Shown here in pieces: positions 35,149 to 45,196 of a DNA stretch of 64,000 nt (positions are counted from its first letter, which is position 1; each line of letters opens with the position of its first letter). The stretch covers positions 62,001 through 126,000 of the forward strand of contig NZ_AAYC01000013.1 of assembly GCF_000169455.1 (NCBI RefSeq), given 5' to 3'. The notes under the pieces were generated by a model, which searched no databases, was not told where the DNA came from, and saw only the letters and a program-made list of their open reading frames with translations. The DNA is from Roseobacter sp. SK209-2-6. GTDB lineage: Bacteria; Pseudomonadota; Alphaproteobacteria; Rhodobacterales; Rhodobacteraceae. The translations under genes and the position numbers were made by a program.

Positions 35149-35610
35149 TTATTGGCTGTCACCCGTATCCAGATCACTGGCCAGGCGGAAGCCGATGCGG
35201 TTGGCCGGCGCTTCTTGACGCGCCTTGGGCAGCGCTCGCAGCATGACGTTCATCTGGCTGACATGTTGGACCAGTTGTGTCTTTGCGCCGGTGCCATCAC
35301 TGCCATAGAAGGTCACGATATCCGGATCAAAATAACCCATGCCTTCGATGCGCAGCACGCCTGCGTCACCACCGACAAAGCCCATGGCGATCTCATGCTC
35401 AGCGTCCAGCTGCTTTTCAAAGTTCTGGATATAGAGGATCAGACGCTCATAGGCCCAGCGCGCCGGGCTCTTGGCCTCATCCGGTTTTTGCAGCTTTTCC
35501 GGCACCTCGGTCAGACCCGCGCAGGCCTCCGGGTCCGAGTGCACTTCGTGTACACATGGCAGAATGGCGGCTTCCACTGCCTCGGCACTGGTTGAAATCT
35601 CGTTGTCCAT
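35149..35610 (-). CDS. DUF6173 family protein
   Basis: 153 residues, function unknown. After a variable acidic start comes the conserved-looking core (SPARWAYERLILYIQNFEKQ, HEIAMGFVGGDAGVLRIEGM, PDIVTFYGSD). It is soluble with no signal. It lies 33 bases downstream of the MBL-fold gene and 8 bases upstream of the phospholipase-like gene, all leftward. Family number recalled, not checked. Confidence 0.75.
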   Translation of the reverse strand: MDNEISTSAEAVEAAILPCVHEVHSDPEACAGLTEVPEKLQKPDEAKSPARWAYERLILYIQNFEKQLDAEHEIAMGFVGGDAGVLRIEGMGYFDPDIVTFYGSDGTGAKTQLVQHVSQMNVMLRALPKARQEAPANRIGFRLASDLDTGDSQ

Positions 35611-35643
35611 TGCGTCTCCCCTGCTGGGATACGCCCCAGCGAT

Positions 35644-36690
35644 CTAGTCTTTTCGTTGGTACAGCCAGGCACCATCGGCGCGTTTTACACGCGTCACCCG
35701 CCCAGTGTGATAGAGATGATTGACATGGGCAACCGCTTCGACCAGTGCAAGCCCATATTCTCCTCCCCCGATACTCCGCTTGAACAGGGGCGCGAAACAA
35801 TCGGCTGCACTCTTGGGCTGATCGAGGTGATCCAGCAGCCGCTCCAGCGCGCCATGATGATTGTCGATCAGCTGCCGCATCCGTAAAGGAAGGCGTGTAA
35901 AGGGCAATTTATGCCCGCCTAGCGCCAGATGATTGGGCTTGGCCAGCGCCGAGAGGCGCTCGCAGGCCTCCAGCCACTCTCCCAGCGGATCAGCCATCGG
36001 CTCGGTCGCATAGACCCCGATATTGGGACTGATGGAGGAGAGGATCTGATCGCCGGTGATCACGAGATTGTCATCGCGACTCCAGAGCGTCACATGCTCC
36101 GGCGCGTGACCATTGCCCATATGCACATCCCAGTCGCGCCCGCCCATGCGAAAAACATCGTCCTGACGGATCCGGGTAAAGCCCAGCGGCATCGGATAAA
36201 CCGTATCGGCAAAGTTGAAAGGCCGGTCAGCGATGCGTTTTTCGTAGATTTCAGCCGCCATGCCCGCGCTGCGGTAATAGGCCAGCGTCTCTTCCGGCCA
36301 TTGCTCCTGCACATCCAGGGTCAGCATCCGGGCAAAAAGCCAGGCGGTGCGACTGGTGACCAACTCCGCCCCGTGCTCCGACTGAAACCAGCCCGCCAGC
36401 CCGATGTGATCCGGGTGATGGTGGGTGCCAAGAACGCGTGACACCGGTTTCCCTTTCAGAGGGCCTGCCATCAGGTCCTCCCAGATGGCGCGGCTCTTGC
36501 GGGTGTTGAAGCCTGTGTCGACAATGGTCCAGCTATCGCCTTCGTCGAAAGCATAGATATTCACATGATCCAGCTTCATCGGCAGCGGCTGGCGCATCCA
36601 GAGGACGCCTTCTGCCACCTCAATGGCCTCCCCCATGGCGGGCGGTTCTTCCCAGGGGGTGCGGGGGCCGACTTCGGGAACCGAGGCCAT
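35644..36690 (-). CDS. MBL-fold metallohydrolase
   Basis: A 348-residue metallo-beta-lactamase-fold enzyme. The metal motif THHHPDHIGLAGW (HxHxDH) is at about residues 90-102, followed by NGHAPEHVTLW and GDQILSSISPNI carrying the later His and Asp ligands. Likely a thioesterase or related hydrolase. Its ATG overlaps the stop of the acyl-CoA dehydrogenase gene (TGATG), which supports a role on CoA thioesters or their products. Confidence 0.88.
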   Translation of the reverse strand: MASVPEVGPRTPWEEPPAMGEAIEVAEGVLWMRQPLPMKLDHVNIYAFDEGDSWTIVDTGFNTRKSRAIWEDLMAGPLKGKPVSRVLGTHHHPDHIGLAGWFQSEHGAELVTSRTAWLFARMLTLDVQEQWPEETLAYYRSAGMAAEIYEKRIADRPFNFADTVYPMPLGFTRIRQDDVFRMGGRDWDVHMGNGHAPEHVTLWSRDDNLVITGDQILSSISPNIGVYATEPMADPLGEWLEACERLSALAKPNHLALGGHKLPFTRLPLRMRQLIDNHHGALERLLDHLDQPKSAADCFAPLFKRSIGGGEYGLALVEAVAHVNHLYHTGRVTRVKRADGAWLYQRKD

Positions 36691-38390
36691 CAGTGTGCCA
36701 TCTCGTCAAGTGTCAGCGCCATGGCGCCCTCAAGCCCCTCTTGCGCGTGAACCAGGTGCCCCGCGTGCTCCGGCAACATCCGCTTGATGTAGAAACGCGC
36801 GAGTTTCTCACGCGGACCGCCCTGATCGGCTATCGCCGCCGTCAGGTGGTAATGCCCGCCCAGCACCCGTGCAAAGGCGCGCAGGTATGGCATGGCGCCA
36901 GCAAAGCGTTCTTGAACATCCTGGGCCACAAGCCATTCGGTGGCTTCGCGCAAAGACTCGCAGGCCTGCCAGACCGCTTCGCCCATATTGGGGTGCGTAC
37001 CGCGCGCACCTTCGGCCTGGGCCTCGATCTCATCGATGATGCTATTGGCCATCTCGCCGCCATCCATCATCTTGCGCGCCACCAGATCCATCGCCTGGAT
37101 GCCATTGGTGCCCTCGTAGATCGCCGTAACACGGACATCACGCAGGAACTGGGCTGCTCCGGTTTCCTCGATAAAGCCCATGCCGCCATGAACCTGCACA
37201 CCGGTGTCGGCCACGCGGTTACCGGTTTCGGTGCCAAAAGCTTTGGCAATCGGCGTCAGGAAGGCAGCCCGCGCCTTCCACTCCGCATCACCGGTTGCTG
37301 TGTGCATGTCGATGGCATGGGCGCAGGCCAGCAGAATGGCACGGGAGGCATAGGTATCGGCCTTCATCTCCATCAGCATGCGGCGCACATCCGCATGATC
37401 GGCAATAAAGCCCGAGGGGGTCTTGCCCTGTTTGCGCTCTGTCGCGTAGGTGAGCGCCTGCTGATAGGCGCCCTCGGCCACGCCAACGCCCTGACCGCCC
37501 ACGCCGAGGCGGGCGTTGTTCATCATGGTGAACATGGCCGCCATACCACCGTGTTCTGGCCCAACGAGCCAGCCTTTGGCCCCATCGAACTGCATCACGC
37601 AGGTCGGGCTGCCATGCAGACCCATCTTATGCTCCAGACTCACCACCTTCAGGCTATTGGCCTCACCCGGGTCGCCACTTTCATCGGGAATGTACTTTGG
37701 CACCAGGAAGAGAGAAATGCCCTTGGTCCCCGGCACTCCATCGGGCAAGCGCGCCAAAACCAAGTGACAGACATTCCCGGCAAAGTCGTTATCCCCCCAG
37801 GAGATAAAGATCTTCTGCCCCGAAACCGCAAAAGTGCCATCGCCATTCGGAACGGCTTTGGAGGCAAGCGCGCCCACATCGGACCCCGCCTGCGGCTCTG
37901 TCAGGTTCATGGTGCCGGACCATTCGCCGGAAATCAGCTTGGGCAGATATAGTTCTTGCAGCGCGTCGCTAGCGTGGTGTTCCAATGCCTCAATCTGCCC
38001 CTGGCTCATGAGGGGGGCCAGCTGTAGTGACAGGCAGGCCGCGGACATCATCTCATTCACCGCAGTAGTTAGTGTCATGGGCAGACCCATGCCGCCATGA
38101 TCTTGCGGCGCGCTCATCCCAATCCAGCCACCTTCTGCGATGGCCTTCCACCCCTCACCAAAACCAGGTGAGGTGCGCAGCACGCCGTTTTCCAGATAGG
38201 CGGGCTGCAGATCTCCTGCCCGATTGACCGGCGCCATCACCTCATCGCAGAGCTTGCCCGCTTCGGTCAGAATGGCGGAAACCAAATCCCCCGAAGCCTC
38301 GGCATAGCGCTCTGTTGCAGCGATCTGGTCAAAGCCGATCACAGTGTTCAGCAGGAATTCATACTCGGATACGGGGGCACGGAAGGTCAT
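36690..38390 (-). CDS. Acyl-CoA dehydrogenase, DmdC-like
   Basis: FAD enzyme of the acyl-CoA dehydrogenase family with the extra C-terminal domain, 566 residues, as in the 3-methylmercaptopropionyl-CoA dehydrogenase DmdC group of roseobacters. Visible motifs are MNLTEPQAGSDVGAL (about residue 160), GQKIFISWGDND, SLEHKMGLHGSPT and YEGTNGIQAMDLVARK. The catalytic base is probably the glutamate in YEGTNG. Electrons would go to ETF and then the ETF-QO at 22 kb. Whether it acts on the DMSP product or on other acyl-CoAs cannot be decided. Confidence 0.92.
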   Translation of the reverse strand: MTFRAPVSEYEFLLNTVIGFDQIAATERYAEASGDLVSAILTEAGKLCDEVMAPVNRAGDLQPAYLENGVLRTSPGFGEGWKAIAEGGWIGMSAPQDHGGMGLPMTLTTAVNEMMSAACLSLQLAPLMSQGQIEALEHHASDALQELYLPKLISGEWSGTMNLTEPQAGSDVGALASKAVPNGDGTFAVSGQKIFISWGDNDFAGNVCHLVLARLPDGVPGTKGISLFLVPKYIPDESGDPGEANSLKVVSLEHKMGLHGSPTCVMQFDGAKGWLVGPEHGGMAAMFTMMNNARLGVGGQGVGVAEGAYQQALTYATERKQGKTPSGFIADHADVRRMLMEMKADTYASRAILLACAHAIDMHTATGDAEWKARAAFLTPIAKAFGTETGNRVADTGVQVHGGMGFIEETGAAQFLRDVRVTAIYEGTNGIQAMDLVARKMMDGGEMANSIIDEIEAQAEGARGTHPNMGEAVWQACESLREATEWLVAQDVQERFAGAMPYLRAFARVLGGHYHLTAAIADQGGPREKLARFYIKRMLPEHAGHLVHAQEGLEGAMALTLDEMAH

Positions 38391-38544
38391 GGGCGTCCTC
38401 TTGGCGTCCTATTGGTTCTTCAGGGCCTGGTGCCCCGGGGCATTGCACCTTGGCTTTACCGGTCTGGGCCAGTATGTCTGGTGCGCTATCCGATTACCTA
38501 ACCCGACCGAATTTGCAATCAACCAAAACGCCGCGTCACCGCAA

Positions 38545-39519
38545 ATGCCTGACAATACCCCTTCGAAAGACACTAAAATCCTCACTGCGGATCCTGCTGG
38601 CCTTACGCGGGCTGCGCAGTTGCTGCAGGCAGGTGAGCTGGTCTCCTTTGCGACTGAAACGGTCTATGGTCTGGGAGCGGATGCGCGCCAGGGCGAAGCC
38701 GTAGCTGCGATCTATGCGGCAAAAGGACGGCCCAGTTTTAACCCGCTGATTGTTCACGCTGCCTCAGCCGAAGCCGCGCAGCGCTATGTTCTGTGGAACG
38801 GCTGGGCCGAGGTGCTGGCGCAGGCCTTCTGGCCCGGACCACTGACACTGGTTCTGCCTTTGCGCCCGAAGCATGGGATCTCTGGTCTGGTCACGGCGGG
38901 TCTTGAAACGCTTGCCGTGCGGGTGCCTGCCCAGCCAAGTGCGCAGAGGTTGCTGCAGATCTTTGATGGGCCCGTGGCCGCACCATCCGCCAACCCGTCG
39001 GGGCGGATCAGCCCCACCTTGGCGTCGCATGTTTTTGCCGGGCTGAACGGGCGTATCGCCGCAATTGTGGATGATGGCGCCTGTGGTGTGGGGTTGGAAA
39101 GCACCATTGTTGGCCTTGCAGGAGAGGCTCCTATCTTGCTGCGCCCAGGCGGTCTGGCCGCAGAAGAGATCGAAGAGGCGCTGGGCCAGCCCCTAAGGCA
39201 ACGCGACGTTCAGGACCCTCTGACAGCACCCGGTCAGCTTCTGTCTCACTATGCGCCAAATGAGCAGGTGCGGCTAAATGCAGCGGCAGCCCGGAACGGG
39301 GAAGTCTTTCTGGGGTTTGGCGCGCACCAGGGGTCAGGCCCAGAGGATCTGAACCTCTCACCTGATGGGAAGCTCACCGAGGCGGCGGCCCATCTTTTTG
39401 ACTATCTGCATCAGCTGGATGGACTGGGCCGCCCAATTGCCGTGGCGCCAATCCCAGACGAGGGGCTGGGTGCCGCGATCAATGACCGCCTGGCACGTGC
39501 AGCCGCGCCACGGGACTAG
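38545..39519 (+). CDS. L-threonylcarbamoyladenylate synthase (Sua5 type)
   Basis: Makes threonylcarbamoyl-AMP from threonine, bicarbonate and ATP for the t6A modification of tRNA. The 324-residue protein has the YrdC/TsaC domain (ETVYGLGADA, AAKGRPSFNPLIVH with the Lys-Arg pair, PSANPSG) followed by the Sua5 C-terminal domain, so it is the long form. The ATG at 38545 is used because the frame further upstream overlaps the divergent promoter region and is not protein-like. Confidence 0.93.
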   Translation: MPDNTPSKDTKILTADPAGLTRAAQLLQAGELVSFATETVYGLGADARQGEAVAAIYAAKGRPSFNPLIVHAASAEAAQRYVLWNGWAEVLAQAFWPGPLTLVLPLRPKHGISGLVTAGLETLAVRVPAQPSAQRLLQIFDGPVAAPSANPSGRISPTLASHVFAGLNGRIAAIVDDGACGVGLESTIVGLAGEAPILLRPGGLAAEEIEEALGQPLRQRDVQDPLTAPGQLLSHYAPNEQVRLNAAAARNGEVFLGFGAHQGSGPEDLNLSPDGKLTEAAAHLFDYLHQLDGLGRPIAVAPIPDEGLGAAINDRLARAAAPRD

Positions 39520-39607
39520 CCCTAGTCCGGCTCGCCTGACACTCTCACTGCTAAATGCCCCTGATACCTTTCAGTTCGGATCAAGCATGTTCAGCTGGTA
39601 CAGGGGG

Positions 39608-40165
39608 CTAGGCATTTCCTGCAGTTGCGGACAATGTGATGGGATCGATCCCCAAGGAGGCTAGCGCTTCGCTCCACTTTTCCTCATCCGGAGTGCCAAA
39701 GATCAGGGTGTCATTGGCATCCACGGTAATCCAGCCATTTGCCACGATTTCTGATTCCAGCTGCCCCGGCCCCCATCCAGCATATCCAAGCATAATCAGC
39801 AGCTTATCCGGTCCGTTCCCCTGGGCAATATCTTCCAGAATATCCAAGGTAGCGGTCATGCCATAGCCAGGGGGAACGGAGAGGGAGCTGACACTGGAAG
39901 CATAGTCTTCGGAATGCAGCACAAAGCCGCGCTGTGTTTCCACGGGTCCGCCAAAACGAATGGGGAGCTGTGCATTCTGCTCCTCGCTCACCGGAATTTC
40001 CAGCTGCTCCAGCAGGTTTCCCAACTGTACCTCATGTGCCGGTTTATTGAGGATCAGCCCCATGGCACCTTCGTCGCTATGGGAGCATAAAAACAGAACC
40101 GAATGCTCAAACCGCGGGTCGCCAATGCCTGGCATCGCAATCAAGAGTTTTCCGGTTAGGTTCAT
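39608..40165 (-). CDS. YqgE/AlgH family protein
   Basis: 185 residues of the UPF0301 (YqgE/AlgH) family, biochemical role unknown. Motifs LIAMPGIGDPRFEHSVLFL near the start, GAMGLILNKP and LGYAGWGPGQLESEI are typical. The ATG at 40165 (MNLTGKLLIAMPG) with AAGG upstream gives the usual length; an in-frame ATG 24 codons earlier does not. It diverges from the DsbD-domain gene with a 247-base gap in which I see no clear site. Confidence 0.92.
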   Translation of the reverse strand: MNLTGKLLIAMPGIGDPRFEHSVLFLCSHSDEGAMGLILNKPAHEVQLGNLLEQLEIPVSEEQNAQLPIRFGGPVETQRGFVLHSEDYASSVSSLSVPPGYGMTATLDILEDIAQGNGPDKLLIMLGYAGWGPGQLESEIVANGWITVDANDTLIFGTPDEEKWSEALASLGIDPITLSATAGNA

Positions 40166-40412
40166 GCCTTGGCCTTTCGCTGCCACCATTTGTCTCCGCC
40201 TCTCGCGCATTGCGCCATGGGATCCCATGCAATGCATCAGTTTCAGAGACAGTAAGTTCCACTTTCTATTGGTAATTCCAGAATGACTCCCCAGGAAGTA
40301 CGACGCAAGGGTTGGAGCCGGTGATTTTGTTCGCTTTTTTTCAAAACATACTACAAAGCGCTAAACAGAACGTGACTTGGCATTTCTCCTCTCAGGCCTC
40401 ATCTATGAAGAC

Positions 40413-41270
40413 ATGACAACTGCACCCTTTCCTTTTCCTCGCCTTCGCCCCTTTGCACTGCTTGGGGCGCTATGCGCTCTTGCCTTGACCTCAACCGCGA
40501 GTCAGGCCCAAGCGCAGTCCGGGCTCCTCGGCAATGATGAGGTGGTGCATATCGAAGTGCTCGACGGTGGCATGACGGCGCGTGGCACCTATATGGGCGC
40601 GCTGCGACTGACCTTGAAAGATGGCTGGAAAACCTATTGGCGCAGCCCAGGCGATGCAGGCATCCCGCCAAGTTTCACTTGGCGTGGGTCCCGCAACATT
40701 GGCGGCATGTCGATGACCTGGCCTGCGCCGGAGGTGTTTCAGACATCTGGTTACCGCACCATTGGCTATCATGACCAATTGGTCCTACCGATTGAAATCA
40801 CCCCCGAAAGACCTGGCCAGCCGGTCCGCCTGAAGGGGCGCATGGAGCTGGGCGTTTGCAAGGATGTCTGCATCCCATCAGAGCTGAAGTTTGACCATCA
40901 GCTGGATCGTGACGCCGGGCGTAACCCCGCTATTGTTGCCGCGATAGCCAGCCGTCCCTACTCTGCTCGCGAAGCCGGTGTAACCTCTGCCACTTGCCGC
41001 CTGAAACCCGGCAAATACGGCATGCAGGTCGAAGCACGCATCGCGATGCCCAGCGCAGGCGGCGAGGAGATCGCGGTAATAGAGCCCGGCTCTCCGCATC
41101 TCTTCGCCGGAGAAACCAAGACCCAGCGCCAGGGACAGACACTGGTGGCCATGAGCGAGCTGATGCCCGTAGACGCCGGTGCAGCTGCGGCGGTTGACCG
41201 CTCGCAGTTGCGGATCACGGTCCTAGGGCAAAGACATGCCGTGGATATCACCGGCTGCACCGCTGGATGA
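40413..41270 (+). CDS. Exported DsbD N-terminal-domain (thiol-disulfide) protein
   Basis: 285 residues with a signal peptide (FALLGALCALALTSTASQAQA). The mature part resembles the immunoglobulin-like alpha domain of DsbD/ScsB: GALRLTLKDGWKTYWRSPGD, PLLMPIEITP-like text and the cysteine pair GVCKDVCIP that would accept electrons. No membrane or thioredoxin domain follows, so it is a stand-alone alpha domain. The ATG at 40413 is used. It overlaps the Nudix gene by ATGA. Confidence 0.85.
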   Translation: MTTAPFPFPRLRPFALLGALCALALTSTASQAQAQSGLLGNDEVVHIEVLDGGMTARGTYMGALRLTLKDGWKTYWRSPGDAGIPPSFTWRGSRNIGGMSMTWPAPEVFQTSGYRTIGYHDQLVLPIEITPERPGQPVRLKGRMELGVCKDVCIPSELKFDHQLDRDAGRNPAIVAAIASRPYSAREAGVTSATCRLKPGKYGMQVEARIAMPSAGGEEIAVIEPGSPHLFAGETKTQRQGQTLVAMSELMPVDAGAAAAVDRSQLRITVLGQRHAVDITGCTAG

Positions 41271-41704
41271 GTGAGGCACCCTCTCCCTCGCGGCCAGTTC
41301 TTGGAGCTATTGCGGTTGTCTATCACGCGGGCAGCGTTCTTCTGGTGCAACGCGGCAAGCCGCCGAACCTGGGCAGCTGGGGATTTCCCGGTGGCCATGT
41401 TGAACTCGGCGAAACCGGGAAAGAAGCGGCCGTTCGGGAGCTCTTTGAAGAAACCGGCGTGCGGGCCAAGGCTCTGGATTATCTGACCAATGTGGATGTC
41501 ATGCTGCGTGACCCATCGGGTGCAGTGCAACGGCAATATCTGCTTACGGCGGTACTCTGTCGCTATCTTGAGGGCGCGCCCATCGCGGCGGATGACGCCG
41601 CCGATGCGCGCTGGATTGCCCTTACAGATCTGGATTGCGGGGAGTTCGATCTGATCGATCAGGTTTCTGAGGTCGCGCATCTGGCGGCGACCTATCACCG
41701 CTGA
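41267..41704 (+). CDS. Nudix hydrolase
   Basis: 145-residue pyrophosphatase with a full Nudix box, GHVELGETGKEAAVREL continuing into FEETGV (residues 44-66), preceded by FPGG. Probable substrate is a nucleoside diphosphate derivative; specificity is unknown. It is coupled to the DsbD-domain gene by a four-base overlap and followed by a hairpin before the convergent RND pump gene. Confidence 0.93.
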   Translation: MSEAPSPSRPVLGAIAVVYHAGSVLLVQRGKPPNLGSWGFPGGHVELGETGKEAAVRELFEETGVRAKALDYLTNVDVMLRDPSGAVQRQYLLTAVLCRYLEGAPIAADDAADARWIALTDLDCGEFDLIDQVSEVAHLAATYHR

Positions 41705-41718
41705 AACATCAAAACGCT

Positions 41719-41756
41719 TCAGGGCGCTCAAGGGGTTCCCCCGCCTGACGCCCTGA
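41719..41756. terminator. Hairpin between convergent Nudix and RND genes
   Basis: TCAGGGCG (41719-41726) pairs with CGCCCTGA (41749-41756); the loop contains a small GGGG/CCCC-type stem. There is no strong T-run, so it may be a weak or Rho-assisted terminator. Confidence 0.45.
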
Positions 41757-41785
41757 GATCACCCACAGAGCTTGGTGCAAAGGTC

Positions 41786-44700
41786 CTAGGCTCCAGCGCG
41801 TCTGTGGTTGCGAAGCCCCTGACCAATCCCAGCCAAGACATAGGCCAAGCCGGCCAAGGTCGTCATGCCGGCAAGACACAGGAGCAGTGCGGCGCGAAGC
41901 GGTTCAAACTCAGCTAAAGCGGGCCAGAGGCTGCGCAGGGCCGGATGCAAAATCCCATTGGCCATGGCCCATCCCAGGGTCAGGAGCAGCCAGCCGAACT
42001 GCAGCGTAGCGATGCCCAGTATCAGAGCGCGCAGAGGTCTGCGTGTGCTCTTTACAGCGCGCCGCAGCGCGGTGAGGGGCCGCGCGGCATCCTGTTGGAT
42101 TGCCACCAGGGCCGGCACTACCAAAAGCACCAGGAACATTCCAAAACCCAGACCATAGACCAGCGTGATCACCGTCGGTTTCAGAAACTGCGCCTGTTGA
42201 GAGCTTTCGTACATCAAGGGGGCGAGGCCCAGAACCGTGGTCAGGGTCGTCAGCATCACCGGTCTCAGGCGGTCCGCCGCTCCGTCAATGATTGAAGGGA
42301 TCAACCCACGCGTTTCGGCGTATTCATCGATGGTGGTGACCAGGACAATGGAATCATTAATGATAATGCCGGTCATCCCCAAGAGGCCAACCACCGTGAA
42401 CATGCTCAGCGGGACATTCCACATGTAGTGCCCCCAGATTGTCCCAACCAAGCCAAAGGGAATGATCGCCATAACCACCAGGGGCCGGGTCCAGCTGGCA
42501 AAGATCCAGGCCAGAACCAGATAGATGCCCGCCAGACAGAGGACCAGCCCCGTGCGCGCATCATTGAGGAAATCATCTTCCTGCTCGCTCAACCCACTCA
42601 GGCGCCATTCCACTTGCAGGCGGCTGGCAATATCCGGCAGGATCTCCTCCTGCAGCGCCTCGGTGACGGCTTCGGCGCGTGCCGGATCATCCTCGGAAAT
42701 GTCACCTGTCACGCTGATGACGCGAATACCGTTTTCACGCCGTACCGTGGAAAAACCGGTGCGCTGATTGACCGAGACAATATCCGCAAGCGGCACATAG
42801 ACACCGCTGGGGCTGCGCATCAGGGTGCGCTCGAGGAAATCTGCTGTCAGCTCATCCTTGGGCAGTTCCACCCGGATTTCCGCACTCCGCGGCCCATCGG
42901 GATAGGTCGCGGCCTCCAGCCCGTTGAGCCGCGCCCGCAGCGCCCGCCCAAGAGTATCAATGGTGAAATTCAGTGCTTGGCCCTGGGGGGTCAGCTCCAA
43001 CACCAATTCCTCTTTGTCATAGGCAAGGTTGTCTTCGACCGCAGAGACCTCTGGGAAACGCAAAAGGGCAGTCTTCAGATCTTCGGAGGCTTGTTTGAGC
43101 ACCTGCACCTCTGCCCCATAGAATTGCACGTCCAGCGCATCCCCACCGGGACCGGATCGCCAACTGCGAAACGACAGGGTTTCAACCAGTGGGTGGCGGG
43201 TAACCCGCTCCTGCAGCTCAGCCACAAAGGCAAAGCTGGAGTACTCTGGCCGCAGATCCGCATCGATCAATTCAATCGAGATGCCGCCCAAAAGGTCATT
43301 GTCCTTGGCCTCCACACCAGAGAGGCCCCGACCCGCGTTGCCACCCACCTCGGCCATGACAAAATCAATTGGGTTTGGCCCCTCGTATCGGGTGGCATAT
43401 TCCTTGCCCAGCTCCTCCGTTGCGCGTTGCATTTCGCGCATCATCGCCAGGGTATCTTCACGGGTGGCCCCCTCAGCCATGGCGAAATTGCCGGTCACCG
43501 AGCCACGTTCGGGCGCGTTGAAGAAGCGCCATTTGACATCGCCCCCGATAAACAGTGCCATCTGGCTGGCCAGGATCGCCAGCGCCCCGGCCAGAACCAC
43601 ATAGCGCGCCTGCACCACCAGCGACATCAAGGGACGGAACATGTGGTCGCGCCCCCAGCGGAAGCCACGGTTCACCACACGGTTGGGCACATCATACCAG
43701 TGGTTTTTCTGTGCATGGGTTAGCGCATGAGCCATATGGTTGGGCAGGATCAGGAAACACTCCATCAGCGAGGCCGCCAGCACCGCAATGACCGTAAAGG
43801 GAATGTCGCGGATCAACTCACCAAACCGACCGCCGACTGCAACCAGACCAAAAAAGGCAATAATAGTGGTCAGGGTTGCGGCAAAGACCGGCATCGCCAT
43901 GCGCCGGGCCGCGTTCTCTGCTGCCTGCATCGGGGTTTCCCCCAGGCGGCGTACCCGGAAATCCGCATGCTCCCCCACCACAATTGCATCATCGACCACG
44001 ATGCCAAGGGTAATGATCAACCCAAAGAGAGAGACCATATTGATGGTAATGCCCGCAGCATACATCAGCGCCACCGCCGCAAACATCGCGGCAGGAATAC
44101 CCGCTGCAACCCAAAAGGCGATCCGGCTGTTGAGGAATAGGAACAAGAGGGCCAGGACCAGTCCCAGCCCCATCAACCCATTGTCCACCAGGATGTTCAA
44201 TCGATCTGTGATCGCCTCTGCTCGGGTGCGGATCAGGCTGGCACTGACTCCCGCTGGCAGGCTGGCCTGCAGGGTGTCCACAACCCTCTGAACCTGCCCC
44301 TGAATGACGATGGCATTACCCTGATCAGAGCGATCCACCCGGATCGACATGGCCGGGTGTTCACCAACAAAATAGCTACGATTGCGATCAACACCTTCCA
44401 CGGTGATCTGTGCCAGATCTCCCACGGTCAGCAGGGATCCATCCGCATTGGTGCGCAACACAATGGAGGCAATCTCCTCCGGTTTGCGCTTCTCGCGCCC
44501 GGTGCGCACGCGGGCATTGGCCCCTGTCACTTCTCCGGCCGGGTCTGCATCGGTCTCCTCGGCGATTGCAGCTGCAATATCGCTCATCGAGATATCATGC
44601 TTGATCAAATTGGCCGAGGGCACCTCAACCATTGTGCGCGGGGCGGCCAATCCACGGATGGTGGTTCTGGTCACCCCAGCGGCAAAAAGACGAACAATCA

Positions 44701-45193
44701 GTTCATCCGCAAACAGGCCAAGCTGCGCTGGCGCAATGGGACCTGTAATCACCACATCAGTGACACGATCCCGCCAGGCGCCCCGCCGCACCGTTGGCTC
44801 TTCGATTTCTTCCGGCAGCGAGGTAATCGCATCCACCGCAGACTGCACATCATCCGCTGCGCGCGCCATATCCCAGCCGGGTTCAAAATCCAGGCTGAGC
44901 GTGGCCAGGCCTTCGCGAGAGGTGGAGTTGGTCTCTTCCACCCCGTCGACGGCCAAAAGCGCAGGCTCCAGAACCTGAACAATGGCGCTGTCCACATCCT
45001 CGGGGCCGGCCCCTTCCCAGGTGACGCTTACGGTCACTTGTTCGACAATCACATCGGGAAAAAACTGGGCGCGCATCTTGGGCATGGCGGCCGCACCCAG
45101 GATCAGCAGAACCACCAGTAGCAGATTGGCCGCGGTCCGGTGGCGGGTGAAATAGCTAAGCAGTCCACCTGCCGGGCGAGAGAGATCACGCAT
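41786..45193 (-). CDS. RND-family efflux pump (AcrB/MdtB-like) with C-terminal extension
   Basis: Inner-membrane proton-driven exporter subunit of 1,135 residues. The proton-relay aspartates are in GIVVDDAIVVGEH (about residue 400), and the paired hydrophobic repeats of the family are present. After the usual last segment (VYGLGFGMFLVLLVVPALVA) there are roughly 95 further residues with two extra hydrophobic segments (LILGIATLQFGWLLLTLGWA, LLLCLAGMTTLAGLAYVLAG), not found in AcrB. It lies 3 bases after its adaptor gene. Substrate unknown; an outer-membrane channel gene is not in the window. Confidence 0.93.
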   Translation of the reverse strand: MRDLSRPAGGLLSYFTRHRTAANLLLVVLLILGAAAMPKMRAQFFPDVIVEQVTVSVTWEGAGPEDVDSAIVQVLEPALLAVDGVEETNSTSREGLATLSLDFEPGWDMARAADDVQSAVDAITSLPEEIEEPTVRRGAWRDRVTDVVITGPIAPAQLGLFADELIVRLFAAGVTRTTIRGLAAPRTMVEVPSANLIKHDISMSDIAAAIAEETDADPAGEVTGANARVRTGREKRKPEEIASIVLRTNADGSLLTVGDLAQITVEGVDRNRSYFVGEHPAMSIRVDRSDQGNAIVIQGQVQRVVDTLQASLPAGVSASLIRTRAEAITDRLNILVDNGLMGLGLVLALLFLFLNSRIAFWVAAGIPAAMFAAVALMYAAGITINMVSLFGLIITLGIVVDDAIVVGEHADFRVRRLGETPMQAAENAARRMAMPVFAATLTTIIAFFGLVAVGGRFGELIRDIPFTVIAVLAASLMECFLILPNHMAHALTHAQKNHWYDVPNRVVNRGFRWGRDHMFRPLMSLVVQARYVVLAGALAILASQMALFIGGDVKWRFFNAPERGSVTGNFAMAEGATREDTLAMMREMQRATEELGKEYATRYEGPNPIDFVMAEVGGNAGRGLSGVEAKDNDLLGGISIELIDADLRPEYSSFAFVAELQERVTRHPLVETLSFRSWRSGPGGDALDVQFYGAEVQVLKQASEDLKTALLRFPEVSAVEDNLAYDKEELVLELTPQGQALNFTIDTLGRALRARLNGLEAATYPDGPRSAEIRVELPKDELTADFLERTLMRSPSGVYVPLADIVSVNQRTGFSTVRRENGIRVISVTGDISEDDPARAEAVTEALQEEILPDIASRLQVEWRLSGLSEQEDDFLNDARTGLVLCLAGIYLVLAWIFASWTRPLVVMAIIPFGLVGTIWGHYMWNVPLSMFTVVGLLGMTGIIINDSIVLVTTIDEYAETRGLIPSIIDGAADRLRPVMLTTLTTVLGLAPLMYESSQQAQFLKPTVITLVYGLGFGMFLVLLVVPALVAIQQDAARPLTALRRAVKSTRRPLRALILGIATLQFGWLLLTLGWAMANGILHPALRSLWPALAEFEPLRAALLLCLAGMTTLAGLAYVLAGIGQGLRNHRRAGA

Positions 45194-45196
45194 CGA

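Noticed and set aside
36693-37952. Rightward open frame of 419 codons
   Set aside because: Antisense shadow of the acyl-CoA dehydrogenase gene.
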